Positions 1 through 7,194 are shown, counted from the stretch's first letter. The stretch is 15,516 nt of DNA from an uncultured Collinsella sp. (GCA_902470905.1 CABRIC010000044.1:1-15516); one strand, 5' to 3'. A program made the numbers and translations. The notes: generated by a model from the sequence alone, not told the origin.

Positions 1-78
1 CACGAGCGGGGGCTCCTATCTTTTTAGTGCCCTCGGATTGGGTCATAGTGTCTGTTCACCGGCTCGCCGGATAACGCC

Positions 79-906
79 ATGCCCGTGTTCTCCCAGGTCG
101 CCGGCGCTGGCGGCGGCAAGGCCGCTACTGAGAGCACCAGCCTGTTCGCCGGCATCGTGTCGGTCTTGGTCCTGACTCCGTTCTTCTACGCCGGTTTCGA
201 CACCATTCCTCAGCAGGCTGAGGAAGCGGCCGAGGGCCTCAACTGGAACAAGTTCGGCAAGATCATCTCCCTGGCCCTGCTGGCCGCCGGCGGCTTCTAC
301 ATGGTTTGCATTTACTCGTTCGGCACTATCCTCGACTGGCATGAGTTTGTTAAGAGCCCAGTTCCCGCGCTTGCCTGCCTCAAGGGCATCAACATGCTTC
401 TGTACCTGGCCATGCTCGTTATCGCCACGCTTGGACCCATGGGCCCGATGAACTCCTTCTACGGCGCCACGAGCCGCATTATGCTCGCCATGGGCCGCAA
501 GGGCCAGCTGCCCGAGAAATTCGCCGAGGTCGACCCCAAGTCCGGCGCTCCCAAGCTCGCCTGCGTCGTTTTGGGCGTCATCACCGTCATCGGTCCGTTC
601 CTGGGCAAGAACATGCTCATCCCCCTGACCAACGTGTCGGCTCTCGCCTTCATCTTCTCCTGCGGCATGGTCGCCCTCGCCTGCCTGCGCATGCGCTTCA
701 CCGAGCCCGACCTGCCTCGTCCCTACGAGGTGCCCGGCGGCAAGTTTGGCATCGGCCTCGCTATCGCTGCCTGCGCCATTATCATCGGCCTGCTCGTGAT
801 TCCGTTCTCTCCCGCTTCCCTCAACATGGTGGAGTGGAGCATCGTGATCGGCTGGTTGGCTATTGGCCTGGCCCTCATGGCTTTCACCAATTCCCGCAAA
901 AAGTAA
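79..906 (+). CDS. APC-family amino acid permease, N-terminally incomplete
   Basis: C-terminal part of an amino acid-polyamine-organocation superfamily carrier of the inner membrane, which takes up amino acids or related amines by proton symport or exchange. Seen: 275 residues with about seven hydrophobic segments. The first contains FFYAGFDTIPQQAEE, matching the conserved TM6 region of APC carriers; later there is SFYGATSRIMLAMGRKGQLP, the usual TM8 and following loop. Family members run to about 450-500 residues, so TM1-5 are missing. The ATG at 79 is probably internal: no ribosome site precedes it, and the frame stays open upstream to a TAG at 46-48 and reads LFTGSPDN just before the ATG, which continues the protein naturally. 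The 48 bases before that carry permease-like residues in other frames, so the gene is frameshifted or the sequence has errors there. The amidohydrolase gene lies 130 bases downstream and may be co-transcribed. Substrate is unknown. Confidence 0.85.
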   Translation: MPVFSQVAGAGGGKAATESTSLFAGIVSVLVLTPFFYAGFDTIPQQAEEAAEGLNWNKFGKIISLALLAAGGFYMVCIYSFGTILDWHEFVKSPVPALACLKGINMLLYLAMLVIATLGPMGPMNSFYGATSRIMLAMGRKGQLPEKFAEVDPKSGAPKLACVVLGVITVIGPFLGKNMLIPLTNVSALAFIFSCGMVALACLRMRFTEPDLPRPYEVPGGKFGIGLAIAACAIIIGLLVIPFSPASLNMVEWSIVIGWLAIGLALMAFTNSRKK

Positions 907-926
907 CGCCTAGCCGGGGCGGATCG

Positions 927-954
927 GGTGCGCGGGCCCTCTCTCCCGCGCACC
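927..954 (+). other. GC-rich intergenic hairpin after the permease
   Basis: Perfect 10-bp inverted repeat GGTGCGCGGG / CCCGCGCACC with an 8-base loop, 20 bases after the permease stop codon. No U-tract follows, so it is not a standard intrinsic terminator. It may protect the 3' end of the permease message or lower read-through into the amidohydrolase gene. A smaller repeat (GAGGCC 983-988 and GGCCTC 1001-1006) lies further downstream in the same gap. Confidence 0.55.
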
Positions 955-1014
955 GAACCCGGCACCACTTGGGTAGCTTTGTGAGGCCTTAACCCAACAC
1001 GGCCTCGCCCACTA

Positions 1015-1026
1015 TATGGATCCATA
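1015..1026 (+). promoter_or_regulatory. Palindrome abutting the amidohydrolase ribosome site
   Basis: TATGGATCCATA is a perfect 12-bp palindrome whose last base is the first base of the ribosome site AAGGAGG (1026-1032), which is 4 bases from the ATG at 1037. A protein bound here, or a small RNA hairpin, would be placed to affect initiation. Function is inferred only; a chance palindrome containing a BamHI site is possible. Confidence 0.3.
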
Positions 1027-1036
1027 AGGAGGAACC

Positions 1037-2314
1037 ATGTCCACTAAGTATGCAATCGTTGGCGGTAAGCTCATCGACGGTACCGGTGCCGAGCCGGTCG
1101 AGAACTCTCTCGTACTCGTCGACGACAACGGCAAGATCGAGTACGCCGGTGCTATGCAGGACCTTCCCGAGGGCGTTGAGGTTATCGATGCCGCCGGCAA
1201 GACCGTCCTTCCCGGCCTGATCGACACTCACCTGCACTTCTCGGGCAACCTGACCGACGATGACACCGATTGGGTCATGCAGCCGCTCCTCGAGAAGCAG
1301 GCCGTCGCCGTCAAGCAGGCCTACGACTGCCTCACCCACGGCCTCACCACCGTCTGCGAGATCGGCCGCTTTGGTATCCAGATCCGTGACTGCATCGACA
1401 AGGGCGTCTTTAAGGGCCCGCGCGTTCTGGCTACCGGTCTGGGCTTCTGCCGCGTTGCCGGCCACGGTGACTCCCACCACTGCACCCAGGAGCTCAACAA
1501 GGAATCCCATCCCTGGGGCGACCAGGTCGACGGTCCTTGGGATCTGCGCAAGGCCGTCCGTCGTCGCCTGCGCGAGAACCCCGATGCCATCAAGATCTGG
1601 GCTACCGGTGGCGGCATCTGGCGCTGGGACTCCGGTCGCGACCAGCACTATTGCTCCGAGGAGATTCAGGCCGTGGTCGAAGAGGCCAAGATGGTCGGCA
1701 TCCCCGTGTGGAGCCACTGCTACAACAACCACGCCGCTGCCTACGATTCCGTCCGCTTTGGCTGCGAGCAGCTGATTCACGGCTTCGATATCGATGAGCG
1801 CACCATGGACCTCATGGCCGAGCAGGGCACCTTCTTCACCCCGACGATCGCCTTCCTGCCCACCTGGTACGCCACCTATCCGCCCGTCTACGTCCCCGAG
1901 CTGCACGACAAGTACGAGGGCACCCTGGTCGAGAAGGAGCTGCAGCGCAACTACGACTGCCTGCGCGAGGCCAAGAAGCGCGGCGTCGTCATGACGATCG
2001 GCTCCGACTCCTTCTCCTTCGTCACCCCGTACGGCACCTGCTCCATCGAGGAGATGTACGAGTTCGTCGACAAGATCGGTTTCACCCCGGTCGAGACCAT
2101 CACCTGCGCCACCCTCAACGGTGCCAAGATGTGCCACATCGAGGACGAGACCGGTTCCATCGAGGCCGGCAAGTGTGCCGATCTGCTGGTCGTCAACGGT
2201 GACGTCGCCGCCGACATCCACGTGCTCAACACCGACAACATGGACGTCATCATGAAGGACGGCTGGATCGTCGAGGCTGGCACCTTTGGCGAGGCCAACA
2301 AATACAGCGCCTAG
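1037..2314 (+). CDS. Amidohydrolase-family metallohydrolase (imidazolonepropionase / Xaa-Pro dipeptidase-like)
   Basis: Probable cytoplasmic metal-dependent hydrolase of amide, peptide or cyclic-imide bonds, 425 residues, full length for the family. Seen: N-terminal beta-sandwich start (residues 1-55), then a TIM-barrel core with the metal motif THLHF (H65 and H67), K186 in AIKIWATGGG as the likely carboxylated bridging lysine, H227 in SHCYN, H248 in LIHGF and D324 in GSDSF, then ATLNGAKM and the closing EAGKCADLLVV strands (about 377-425). The set His-x-His, Lys, His, His, Asp is the signature of a binuclear centre. The start is set by AAGGAGG at 1026-1032. There is no signal peptide. The neighbouring amino acid permease suggests a role in using an imported amino acid, dipeptide or derivative; the exact substrate cannot be read from sequence. 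Relatives are often annotated only as 'amidohydrolase family protein'. Confidence 0.93.
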   Translation: MSTKYAIVGGKLIDGTGAEPVENSLVLVDDNGKIEYAGAMQDLPEGVEVIDAAGKTVLPGLIDTHLHFSGNLTDDDTDWVMQPLLEKQAVAVKQAYDCLTHGLTTVCEIGRFGIQIRDCIDKGVFKGPRVLATGLGFCRVAGHGDSHHCTQELNKESHPWGDQVDGPWDLRKAVRRRLRENPDAIKIWATGGGIWRWDSGRDQHYCSEEIQAVVEEAKMVGIPVWSHCYNNHAAAYDSVRFGCEQLIHGFDIDERTMDLMAEQGTFFTPTIAFLPTWYATYPPVYVPELHDKYEGTLVEKELQRNYDCLREAKKRGVVMTIGSDSFSFVTPYGTCSIEEMYEFVDKIGFTPVETITCATLNGAKMCHIEDETGSIEAGKCADLLVVNGDVAADIHVLNTDNMDVIMKDGWIVEAGTFGEANKYSA

Positions 2315-2355
2315 GGTACCGTTTGTCGATGACTGGATGTAAAACACAGCTTTTG

Positions 2356-2370
2356 ATTGCATAATGCAAT
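2356..2370 (+). promoter_or_regulatory. Candidate promoter/operator palindrome before the first kinase operon
   Basis: ATTGCAT-A-ATGCAAT is a perfect odd-centred palindrome in the gap between the amidohydrolase and the first histidine kinase. It contains CATAAT (2360-2365), a plausible -10 hexamer. No good -35 is seen 16-18 bases upstream. A regulator dimer bound here would cover the -10. Tentative. Confidence 0.35.
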
Positions 2371-2372
2371 GG

Positions 2373-2396
2373 AGAGGGTCGCTTGCGGCCCTCTTT
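2373..2396 (+). terminator. Intrinsic terminator-like hairpin between the amidohydrolase and kinase genes
   Basis: AGAGGGTCGC pairs with GCGGCCCTCT (one G-U pair) around a two-base TT gap; the last pairs probably open to give a small loop. It is followed by TTTATTG, a short interrupted U-tract. It probably ends the amidohydrolase transcript. It lies only about 30 bases before the kinase start. Confidence 0.6.
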
Positions 2397-2417
2397 ATTG
2401 CTATGGGTGCGATAGAT

Positions 2418-2425
2418 AAAAGGGG
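2418..2425 (+). promoter_or_regulatory. Ribosome site that questions the kinase start
   Basis: AAAAGGGG directly touches the ATG at 2426, with no spacer, which is poor geometry. The in-frame GTG at 2432 lies 6 bases downstream of the G run, a normal spacing. The true start may therefore be GTG 2432, giving a protein two residues shorter. Confidence 0.5.
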
Positions 2426-3817
2426 ATGACGGTGGATTTAAACAGGCTGATTCTGGGCAAGAGCTACAACTCTACCAAGGTCTTTCGTACGGCCCAACAT
2501 GTGGTCCAGGCCATCCTGCTCGGTGTTGTCGTTCCGGCGCTTATCCTGCTGCTTATCTGGGATTTAACCGATAATCCCAATCCCGTTCCGGGCGTCGTGG
2601 TCATTGCCGGCATGGTCATGCTGTGCTTCTTCTTCTCGTATGTCTTTGTGGTCCCCGACGACCTCACATCGAGCGCAACCGACCGTACGCTTGCCATCGC
2701 ATCAAAAATATTCGCCTACACGTCGCGCGGCCTTACGCCCGAAGCGGCCCTGGGCGCCTCTAAAATCATCCTGTCCGAGACCATCGCCTCCGCCATCTGC
2801 TTTACCGATGGCAAACAGGTGTTGGCAAGCTGGGGCGAGGACTCGGCAAAGTGCCCTGCCGGCACCCCGGTAGTGCTCAAGACCACGCTCAACGTGATCG
2901 AGTCCGGCGAACAGAGCGTGTTTTCGCGTGACGCCTCCAATGAGACGGGCGGCTATTTTCCCCGCCTGCGCGCCGGCATTGTCGCGCCGCTTACCGTGCG
3001 CGGGCATTGTGTGGGCACACTCGAGCTGTATTACCCCCGCCTGAGCAGCATCGATATGCGCCAGACGGCTCTTGCCTCGGGTTTTGCCGACCTCATTTCC
3101 ACGCAGCTCGCCAGCTTTGAGCTCGAGCGCCAGGACGAGCTCACAGCCCGCGTTGAGCTTCGCGCCCTGCAGTCGCAGGTCGACCCGCATTTTCTATTCA
3201 ATACCATTAGCACGATCGTGTCGCTCGTTCGAACCGAGCCCGACAAGGCGCGATCGCTGCTGATCGACTTTTCCAACTACTATCGTCAGACGCTTTCTGA
3301 TTCCGATACGCTCACCACGCTCGAGCACGAGGTGGAACAGGGCACTCGTTATATCAATCTTATGCAGGCCCGGTATGGTGACGGTCGTCTGCGCGTTTCG
3401 GTCGACATCGACTTTGAGGTGCGCGACAGCCTGGTGCCGCCGTTTATCTTGCAGCCGTTGCTCGAAAACTGCATCAAGCATGCGCAGCGCGAGACCGAGC
3501 CGCTTTCTATTCGTGTTAGGGCTTTTGAAACCGATGACGGCTTGGAGATCATCGTCGAAGATGACGGCATCGGTATGAGCGAAGAAGTCTGCGCGCATCT
3601 GTTTGAACAGCATCGCCGAGAGGAGCCCGAGAGCATTACCGCCGACGGCTCCATCAAGCGAGGCTGCGGCCTGGCGCTCTTCAACGTGCTTCAGCGCATC
3701 CATTTCTTTTACGGAGAAGATTCTGGCATGCGCGTGAAGTCCCAGGAGGGCGTGGGAACGCAGGTCATCGTTGAGTTGAACGGCGAGCCGCATGAGCCGG
3801 CGCCGCTAACGGTGTAG
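2426..3817 (+). CDS. LytS-type sensor histidine kinase (first copy)
   Basis: Membrane-bound sensor kinase, 463 residues, that should autophosphorylate and pass phosphate to the LytTR regulator encoded 38 bases downstream. Seen in order: two membrane helices (about 26-46 and 55-77) with almost no external loop; a GAF-like region (about 84-228); the His_kinase phosphoacceptor motif DPHFLFNT (H255); and an HATPase domain with N-box PLLENCIKHA (N348), G1 box EDDGIGM (D380) and G2 box GCGLALFN. The usual NPHFLFN reads DPHFLFN here. The tiny outer portion implies that the signal is sensed in the membrane or by the cytoplasmic GAF-like part. Start: ATG 2426 touches its ribosome site, so GTG 2432 is a real alternative. 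It is paralogous to the kinase at 8462-9805. Signal and targets are unknown; LytS-family systems are known to sense pyruvate, peptides or envelope state. Confidence 0.93.
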   Translation: MTVDLNRLILGKSYNSTKVFRTAQHVVQAILLGVVVPALILLLIWDLTDNPNPVPGVVVIAGMVMLCFFFSYVFVVPDDLTSSATDRTLAIASKIFAYTSRGLTPEAALGASKIILSETIASAICFTDGKQVLASWGEDSAKCPAGTPVVLKTTLNVIESGEQSVFSRDASNETGGYFPRLRAGIVAPLTVRGHCVGTLELYYPRLSSIDMRQTALASGFADLISTQLASFELERQDELTARVELRALQSQVDPHFLFNTISTIVSLVRTEPDKARSLLIDFSNYYRQTLSDSDTLTTLEHEVEQGTRYINLMQARYGDGRLRVSVDIDFEVRDSLVPPFILQPLLENCIKHAQRETEPLSIRVRAFETDDGLEIIVEDDGIGMSEEVCAHLFEQHRREEPESITADGSIKRGCGLALFNVLQRIHFFYGEDSGMRVKSQEGVGTQVIVELNGEPHEPAPLTV

Positions 3818-3855
3818 CACGCGGTTGGATTGAGAGAAAAAGAGGGGAAGCGCAT

Positions 3856-4590
3856 ATGTCCGAAGGCTGGAACATCCTGGTGGTTGATGACGAGCCTCCC
3901 ATTAGGGCTGAGCTACGCTATCTATTGGAAAAGGATACGCGTGTGGGTCAGATTGCCGAGGCGGGCAATGTCACCGAAGCCGTGGAGTCGATTCTGTCGA
4001 ACAAGCCCGACGTGCTGTTTTTAGACATTACCATGCCCGGTCGCTCGGGAATTGAGCTTGCCGAGACGCTGCAGAACCTAAAGACGCCGCCGATCGTGGT
4101 ATTTGTGACGGCATTTGCCGAGTATGCGGCTGATGCCTATAACCTCGATGCTGTCGATTACATCGTCAAACCGGTCGAGGATGCCCGCTTGTCAAAGGCA
4201 CTCGATAAGATCGAGACTGCCCTGGGCGCTCGCCGTGTCGTCCATGCTCCGTGCCAGCCTTTGCGCCTGACGGTGGATCGTGGGGGCAAAAAGGTGTTTA
4301 TTCCCGTGGCGGATGTCTGCTACTTTGAGGCGCGCGCCGATTTTTGTAACGCCGTCTGCGCCGAGGGAACATACCTGATCAATGAGTCGATTTCCTCGCT
4401 CGAGCGGCGCCTGGCCTCCGAGGGCTTTATTCGTGTCCACCGCAGTTATCTGGTCAATTTGGAAGACGTGCATAATGTCGAGATCGGCTCCACGGGTCTT
4501 ATGGAGCTCAGACTCGATCGCGTAACCTCGACGGTGCCTGTGTCCCGTCGCCGCGCTGCCGAGGTTAAAGCACGCTTGGGGCTTGCGTAG
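3856..4590 (+). CDS. LytTR-family response regulator (first copy)
   Basis: DNA-binding response regulator, 244 residues, the likely partner of the kinase just upstream (38-base gap, same operon). Seen: receiver domain, residues 6-122, with acidic pair D11-D12, phosphoacceptor D57 in FLDITMP, T85 in FVTAFAEY and K105 in YIVKPVED; then a LytTR DNA-binding domain, about 135-240, with the conserved FIRVHRSYLVN block (191-201) and PVSRRR near the end. The ribosome site GAGGGG (3842-3847) lies 8 bases before the ATG. Known for the family: LytTR domains bind pairs of short direct repeats upstream of target promoters. I found one half-site-like ACCGTTTGT (2318-2326) upstream of the kinase but no second copy at the usual spacing, so autoregulation is not supported. 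Confidence 0.95.
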   Translation: MSEGWNILVVDDEPPIRAELRYLLEKDTRVGQIAEAGNVTEAVESILSNKPDVLFLDITMPGRSGIELAETLQNLKTPPIVVFVTAFAEYAADAYNLDAVDYIVKPVEDARLSKALDKIETALGARRVVHAPCQPLRLTVDRGGKKVFIPVADVCYFEARADFCNAVCAEGTYLINESISSLERRLASEGFIRVHRSYLVNLEDVHNVEIGSTGLMELRLDRVTSTVPVSRRRAAEVKARLGLA

Positions 4591-4622
4591 GCAGTCTGCA
4601 TACCATCGTTTACCGCCGCAGG

Positions 4623-4650
4623 TTTGGCGTGACCGCGCGGTGGGCATAAT
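4623..4650 (+). promoter_or_regulatory. Candidate promoter with palindromic spacer, upstream of the phospholipase-like gene
   Basis: TTTGGC (4623-4628), a 16-base spacer, and CATAAT (4645-4650). The spacer contains the perfect palindrome ACCGCGCGGT (4632-4641), well placed for a repressor. No terminator is seen after the regulator gene, so read-through from the kinase operon is also possible. Weak -35; tentative. Confidence 0.35.
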
Positions 4651-4682
4651 GGGTGACATCGAATGAAATCGAAAGGAACAAT

Positions 4683-5627
4683 ATGCCCGCGCTCATTACG
4701 CATCATCTGTTTGGCGAGGAAAGCATCGACCGTCTTCCGCAGGGCGTTATCACGTCCGACGAGGAGCGCATCGCCTTTATCCTGGGGAACCAAGGTCCCG
4801 ACCCGTTTTTCTTCCACATCCTGACGCCGCGCGTTTCCGACTGCACGCTGCTGGCGCAGGTCATGCACCGCTCGCGCATGTCGCGTCAGTTCTCGTGCCT
4901 GCGCGACGGCGTGTCGCACCTGCAGCCACGCGACGCCAATCTGGGTCGTGCGTTTGCGCTGGGCCTGCTGTCGCACTATGTGCTCGATCGCAATGCCCAT
5001 CCCTTTGTCTACGAGCAGCAGTTTGGAATTGTCGAGTCCGATCCCGAGCTCGAGGCTTCGGGCAGTCAAGTTCATGCTGTGCTCGAAAGCGACTTGGACG
5101 TGCTGATGCTGCAGCTCAAGCGCGGCGGGGCAACGGTCGAGGATTATCCGCCGGCGGGCGAGATCGTCACCACCGACCGCATCAATCGCGTGGCCGGCGT
5201 GCTGATGAGCTACGTCGCCGGGCGCGTGTACGGTATCGACATCCCGGCGGGGGAGTACGCCGGCGCCGTCTCGGACATGCAGCTGCTCTATCGCACCATT
5301 GAGCCTGCCGGCTCGGCAAAGACGCGCGCGATTGCCCTGGTCGAGGGCTTGGTGCACGACTACTCGCTACTCGACGGCCTTGCTCATCGCGTGACGACGG
5401 AGCTGCCCGAGCGCACCGGCAACCTGGGCCACCTGACATGGAAGAGCCCCTTTACCGATGAGGTCTCGACTGAGAGCTTCCCCGAGGTCTTTGAGCGCGC
5501 GCTGGTCGATTACGAGCTCACCGTCGCCCGCTTTATCGAGACCGGTGACATGGATGCCGTGACCGGCCATATCAACTACAGCGGCCGCGTACTCGACGCC
5601 GACGAGGAGTTCGACCGCGAGGAATAA
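4683..5627 (+). CDS. Zinc-dependent phospholipase C-like family protein
   Basis: A 314-residue protein resembling the Zn-dependent phospholipase C fold found in many Firmicutes and Actinobacteria as uncharacterised proteins. Seen: N-terminal ALITHHLFGEE (H7, H8), GNQGPDPFFFH (D40, H45), H62, the strongest block LLSHYVLDRNAHPFVY (H98, D102, H106), and QVHAVLESDLD (H131, E135). These His/Asp/Glu positions fit a multi-zinc site. There is no signal peptide, unlike secreted phospholipases, so it is probably cytoplasmic and its substrate is uncertain. Start: ATG 4683 is preceded by AAAGGA (4672-4677, 5-base gap). An in-frame GTG at 4653 would add ten residues but has no ribosome site. It lies between a two-component operon and a transporter, possibly under its own promoter (4623-4650). 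Confidence 0.8.
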   Translation: MPALITHHLFGEESIDRLPQGVITSDEERIAFILGNQGPDPFFFHILTPRVSDCTLLAQVMHRSRMSRQFSCLRDGVSHLQPRDANLGRAFALGLLSHYVLDRNAHPFVYEQQFGIVESDPELEASGSQVHAVLESDLDVLMLQLKRGGATVEDYPPAGEIVTTDRINRVAGVLMSYVAGRVYGIDIPAGEYAGAVSDMQLLYRTIEPAGSAKTRAIALVEGLVHDYSLLDGLAHRVTTELPERTGNLGHLTWKSPFTDEVSTESFPEVFERALVDYELTVARFIETGDMDAVTGHINYSGRVLDADEEFDREE

Positions 5628-5648
5628 CAAGCCGACTCATAAGTTGCA

Positions 5649-5700
5649 GTGGAATAGTTCCTGAATGAAGCCCCGGAGGGCTAAACAGGAACTATTCCAC
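5649..5700. repeat. Perfect 15-bp inverted repeat with nested hairpin
   Basis: GTGGAATAGTTCCTG (5649-5663) is exactly repeated in reverse as CAGGAACTATTCCAC (5686-5700). The 22-base spacer holds a further stem, AGCCC / GGGCT around CGGA (5669-5682). No U-tract follows on either strand. It lies 21 bases after the phospholipase-like stop codon. It could be a message-stabilising hairpin, a REP-like unit or a small mobile-element remnant; the sequence does not decide. Confidence 0.85.
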
Positions 5701-5794
5701 CGTAACCGCCTTGATGGGATGGTGTTTCGCTCTGCGTGTCCGTATGACCGCTCCTGTCCCTTTGCCGAATCCTTACCAGCGCCTCTGTGCAATT

Positions 5795-5804
5795 GGGGTA
5801 CGAT
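5795..5804 (+). promoter_or_regulatory. Candidate -10 region upstream of the MFS gene
   Basis: GGGGTACGAT ends 41 bases before the MFS start codon; TACGAT fits the loose TANNNT -10 pattern. No recognisable -35 lies 16-18 bases upstream. A near-identical GGG(G)TAnGAT string occurs before the genes at 7278 and 15039, which is the main reason to list it. The remainder of the gap 5701-5794 shows nothing I can name. Confidence 0.4.
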
Positions 5805-5845
5805 GAGCTAACTGCATATCGGGCGAATACGAAAGGGCCCTGTCC

Positions 5846-7105
5846 ATGAAATACACCAAGCTCGAGCGTAACTGGGTTATGTACGATGTGGGCAACTCGG
5901 CCCTCGTGCTGCTCAATACCTCGGTGGTGCCCATCTACTTTAACGCCATCAATACCGGTGCTTCCTCGGCAGACCTGGTGGTCGCTTGGGGCAACGCGCA
6001 GACGATCGCCTCGCTGGTCATTGCCATGCTCATGCCCATTCTGGGCGCGCTTGCCGACTACGCCGGCAACAAGATCAAGTTCTTCTTGGGCTTCTTCCTC
6101 ACGGGCCTGGTTCTTTGCCTGGCGCAGGCTATCCCAATGTCCGCCATGGCATTTTTGACCGTGTACGTGCTGTGCACTATCGGCCTTAACTCTTCTATGA
6201 CGTTCTACGACGCCATGCTGCCCGACATTACCACCGACGAGCGCATGGACGCCGTGTCCAGCTCGGGCTATGCCTGGGGCTATATCGGTTCCACCGTGCC
6301 GTTCATCATCTGCCTGGCGCTCATCATGGGTGGCCCCGCTCTTGGCGTTCCCACCATGCTGGCAACGCGTCTATCGTTTATCATCACTGGTGCCTGGTGG
6401 CTCATCTTTACTCTACCGCTCATTCGCACCTATAAGCAAAAGTACGGTCGCGAGCGTGGTCCCGAGGACACCATCGGCCACATCGTGGGCGGTGTGTTCT
6501 CCGAGGTCGGACACACCATGCGCGAGATCGCCCACAACAAGACCGTGCTGGTCTACATGATCGCGTTCTTCTTCTATATCGATGGCGTCCACACGGTCAT
6601 TTCCATGGCTACCAGCTACGGCTCGGCTTTGGGCATCGATTCGACGCAGCTGGTGCTGGCGCTGCTCGTTACGCAGTTCGTGGCCTTTCCGTCCGCCATC
6701 ATCTACGGCAAGCTCGCCGGACGCGTGGGCACGCTCAACATGATCCTGGTGGCGGTCGCCGCCTACATGGGCATTGTGCTGTTCGCCGCGTTCTTCCTAA
6801 AGACCGCCTTTGAGTTCTGGGTGCTTGCCATTATGGTCGGCCTGTTCCAGGGTGGCGTGCAGGCGCTCAGCCGCAGCTACTTTGGTCGCATCATCCCCAA
6901 GGAAAAGTCCAACGAGTACTACGGTTTCTTTGACATCTTCGGTCGTTACGCAAGCGTCATGGGCACCTTCCTGGTGTCGGTCGTCACCTCGCTGACCGGT
7001 AACCCGTCGCTGGGCGTCCTTTCCATTGGCGTGCTGCTGATCGTTGGCTTTATGCTGCTGGTCCGCCTGTCCCGCATGACTCGGGCGGCAGAGCATGCCG
7101 CATAG
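5846..7105 (+). CDS. UMF1-family MFS transporter (Atg22-like)
   Basis: Twelve-helix inner-membrane carrier of the major facilitator superfamily, 419 residues, full length. Seen: the N-terminal family signature ERNWVMYDVGNSA (7-19), GALADYAGNKIKF (67-79) as the loop 2-3 motif, and the C-terminal block QALSRSYFGRIIPKEKSNEY (339-358), which is diagnostic of the UMF1/Atg22 group. Yeast Atg22 exports amino acids from the vacuole; substrates of the bacterial members are mostly unknown, so an efflux or uptake role for small organic solutes is inference. The ribosome site GAAAGGG (5831-5837) lies 8 bases before the ATG. The gene appears monocistronic: a weak hairpin follows at 7121-7143 and a strong one at 7220-7257. 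Confidence 0.9.
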   Translation: MKYTKLERNWVMYDVGNSALVLLNTSVVPIYFNAINTGASSADLVVAWGNAQTIASLVIAMLMPILGALADYAGNKIKFFLGFFLTGLVLCLAQAIPMSAMAFLTVYVLCTIGLNSSMTFYDAMLPDITTDERMDAVSSSGYAWGYIGSTVPFIICLALIMGGPALGVPTMLATRLSFIITGAWWLIFTLPLIRTYKQKYGRERGPEDTIGHIVGGVFSEVGHTMREIAHNKTVLVYMIAFFFYIDGVHTVISMATSYGSALGIDSTQLVLALLVTQFVAFPSAIIYGKLAGRVGTLNMILVAVAAYMGIVLFAAFFLKTAFEFWVLAIMVGLFQGGVQALSRSYFGRIIPKEKSNEYYGFFDIFGRYASVMGTFLVSVVTSLTGNPSLGVLSIGVLLIVGFMLLVRLSRMTRAAEHAA

Positions 7106-7120
7106 GAGCGAACGGCTATT

Positions 7121-7143
7121 GTGCCTGTCCACGGCACTCTTTT
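7121..7143 (+). terminator. Weak intrinsic terminator after the MFS gene
   Basis: GTGCC / GGCAC 5-bp stem with a 7-base loop followed by TCTTTT, 16 bases after the MFS stop codon. The stem is short, so termination may be partial. Downstream, CATTGC (7162-7167) and GCAATG (7177-7182) form a further small inverted repeat in the gap. Confidence 0.45.
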
Positions 7144-7194
7144 GGGGTTATCCGCAATAAACATTGCGACTTGCGAGCAATGATTTGCCCAAGT

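Noticed and set aside
2318..2326. ACCGTTTGT, a match to the LytTR half-site pattern
   Set aside because: No second copy at the expected spacing, and a short degenerate pattern is common by chance.
989..2362. Minus-strand 457-codon open frame opposite the amidohydrolase
   Set aside because: Antisense shadow: repetitive Val/Asp/Gly composition typical of GC-rich reverse frames, while the + strand has all family motifs.
7148..7156. TTATCCGCA, one base from a DnaA box
   Set aside because: Isolated single match with no cluster, no dnaA/dnaN genes and no AT-rich unwinding region; not an origin.
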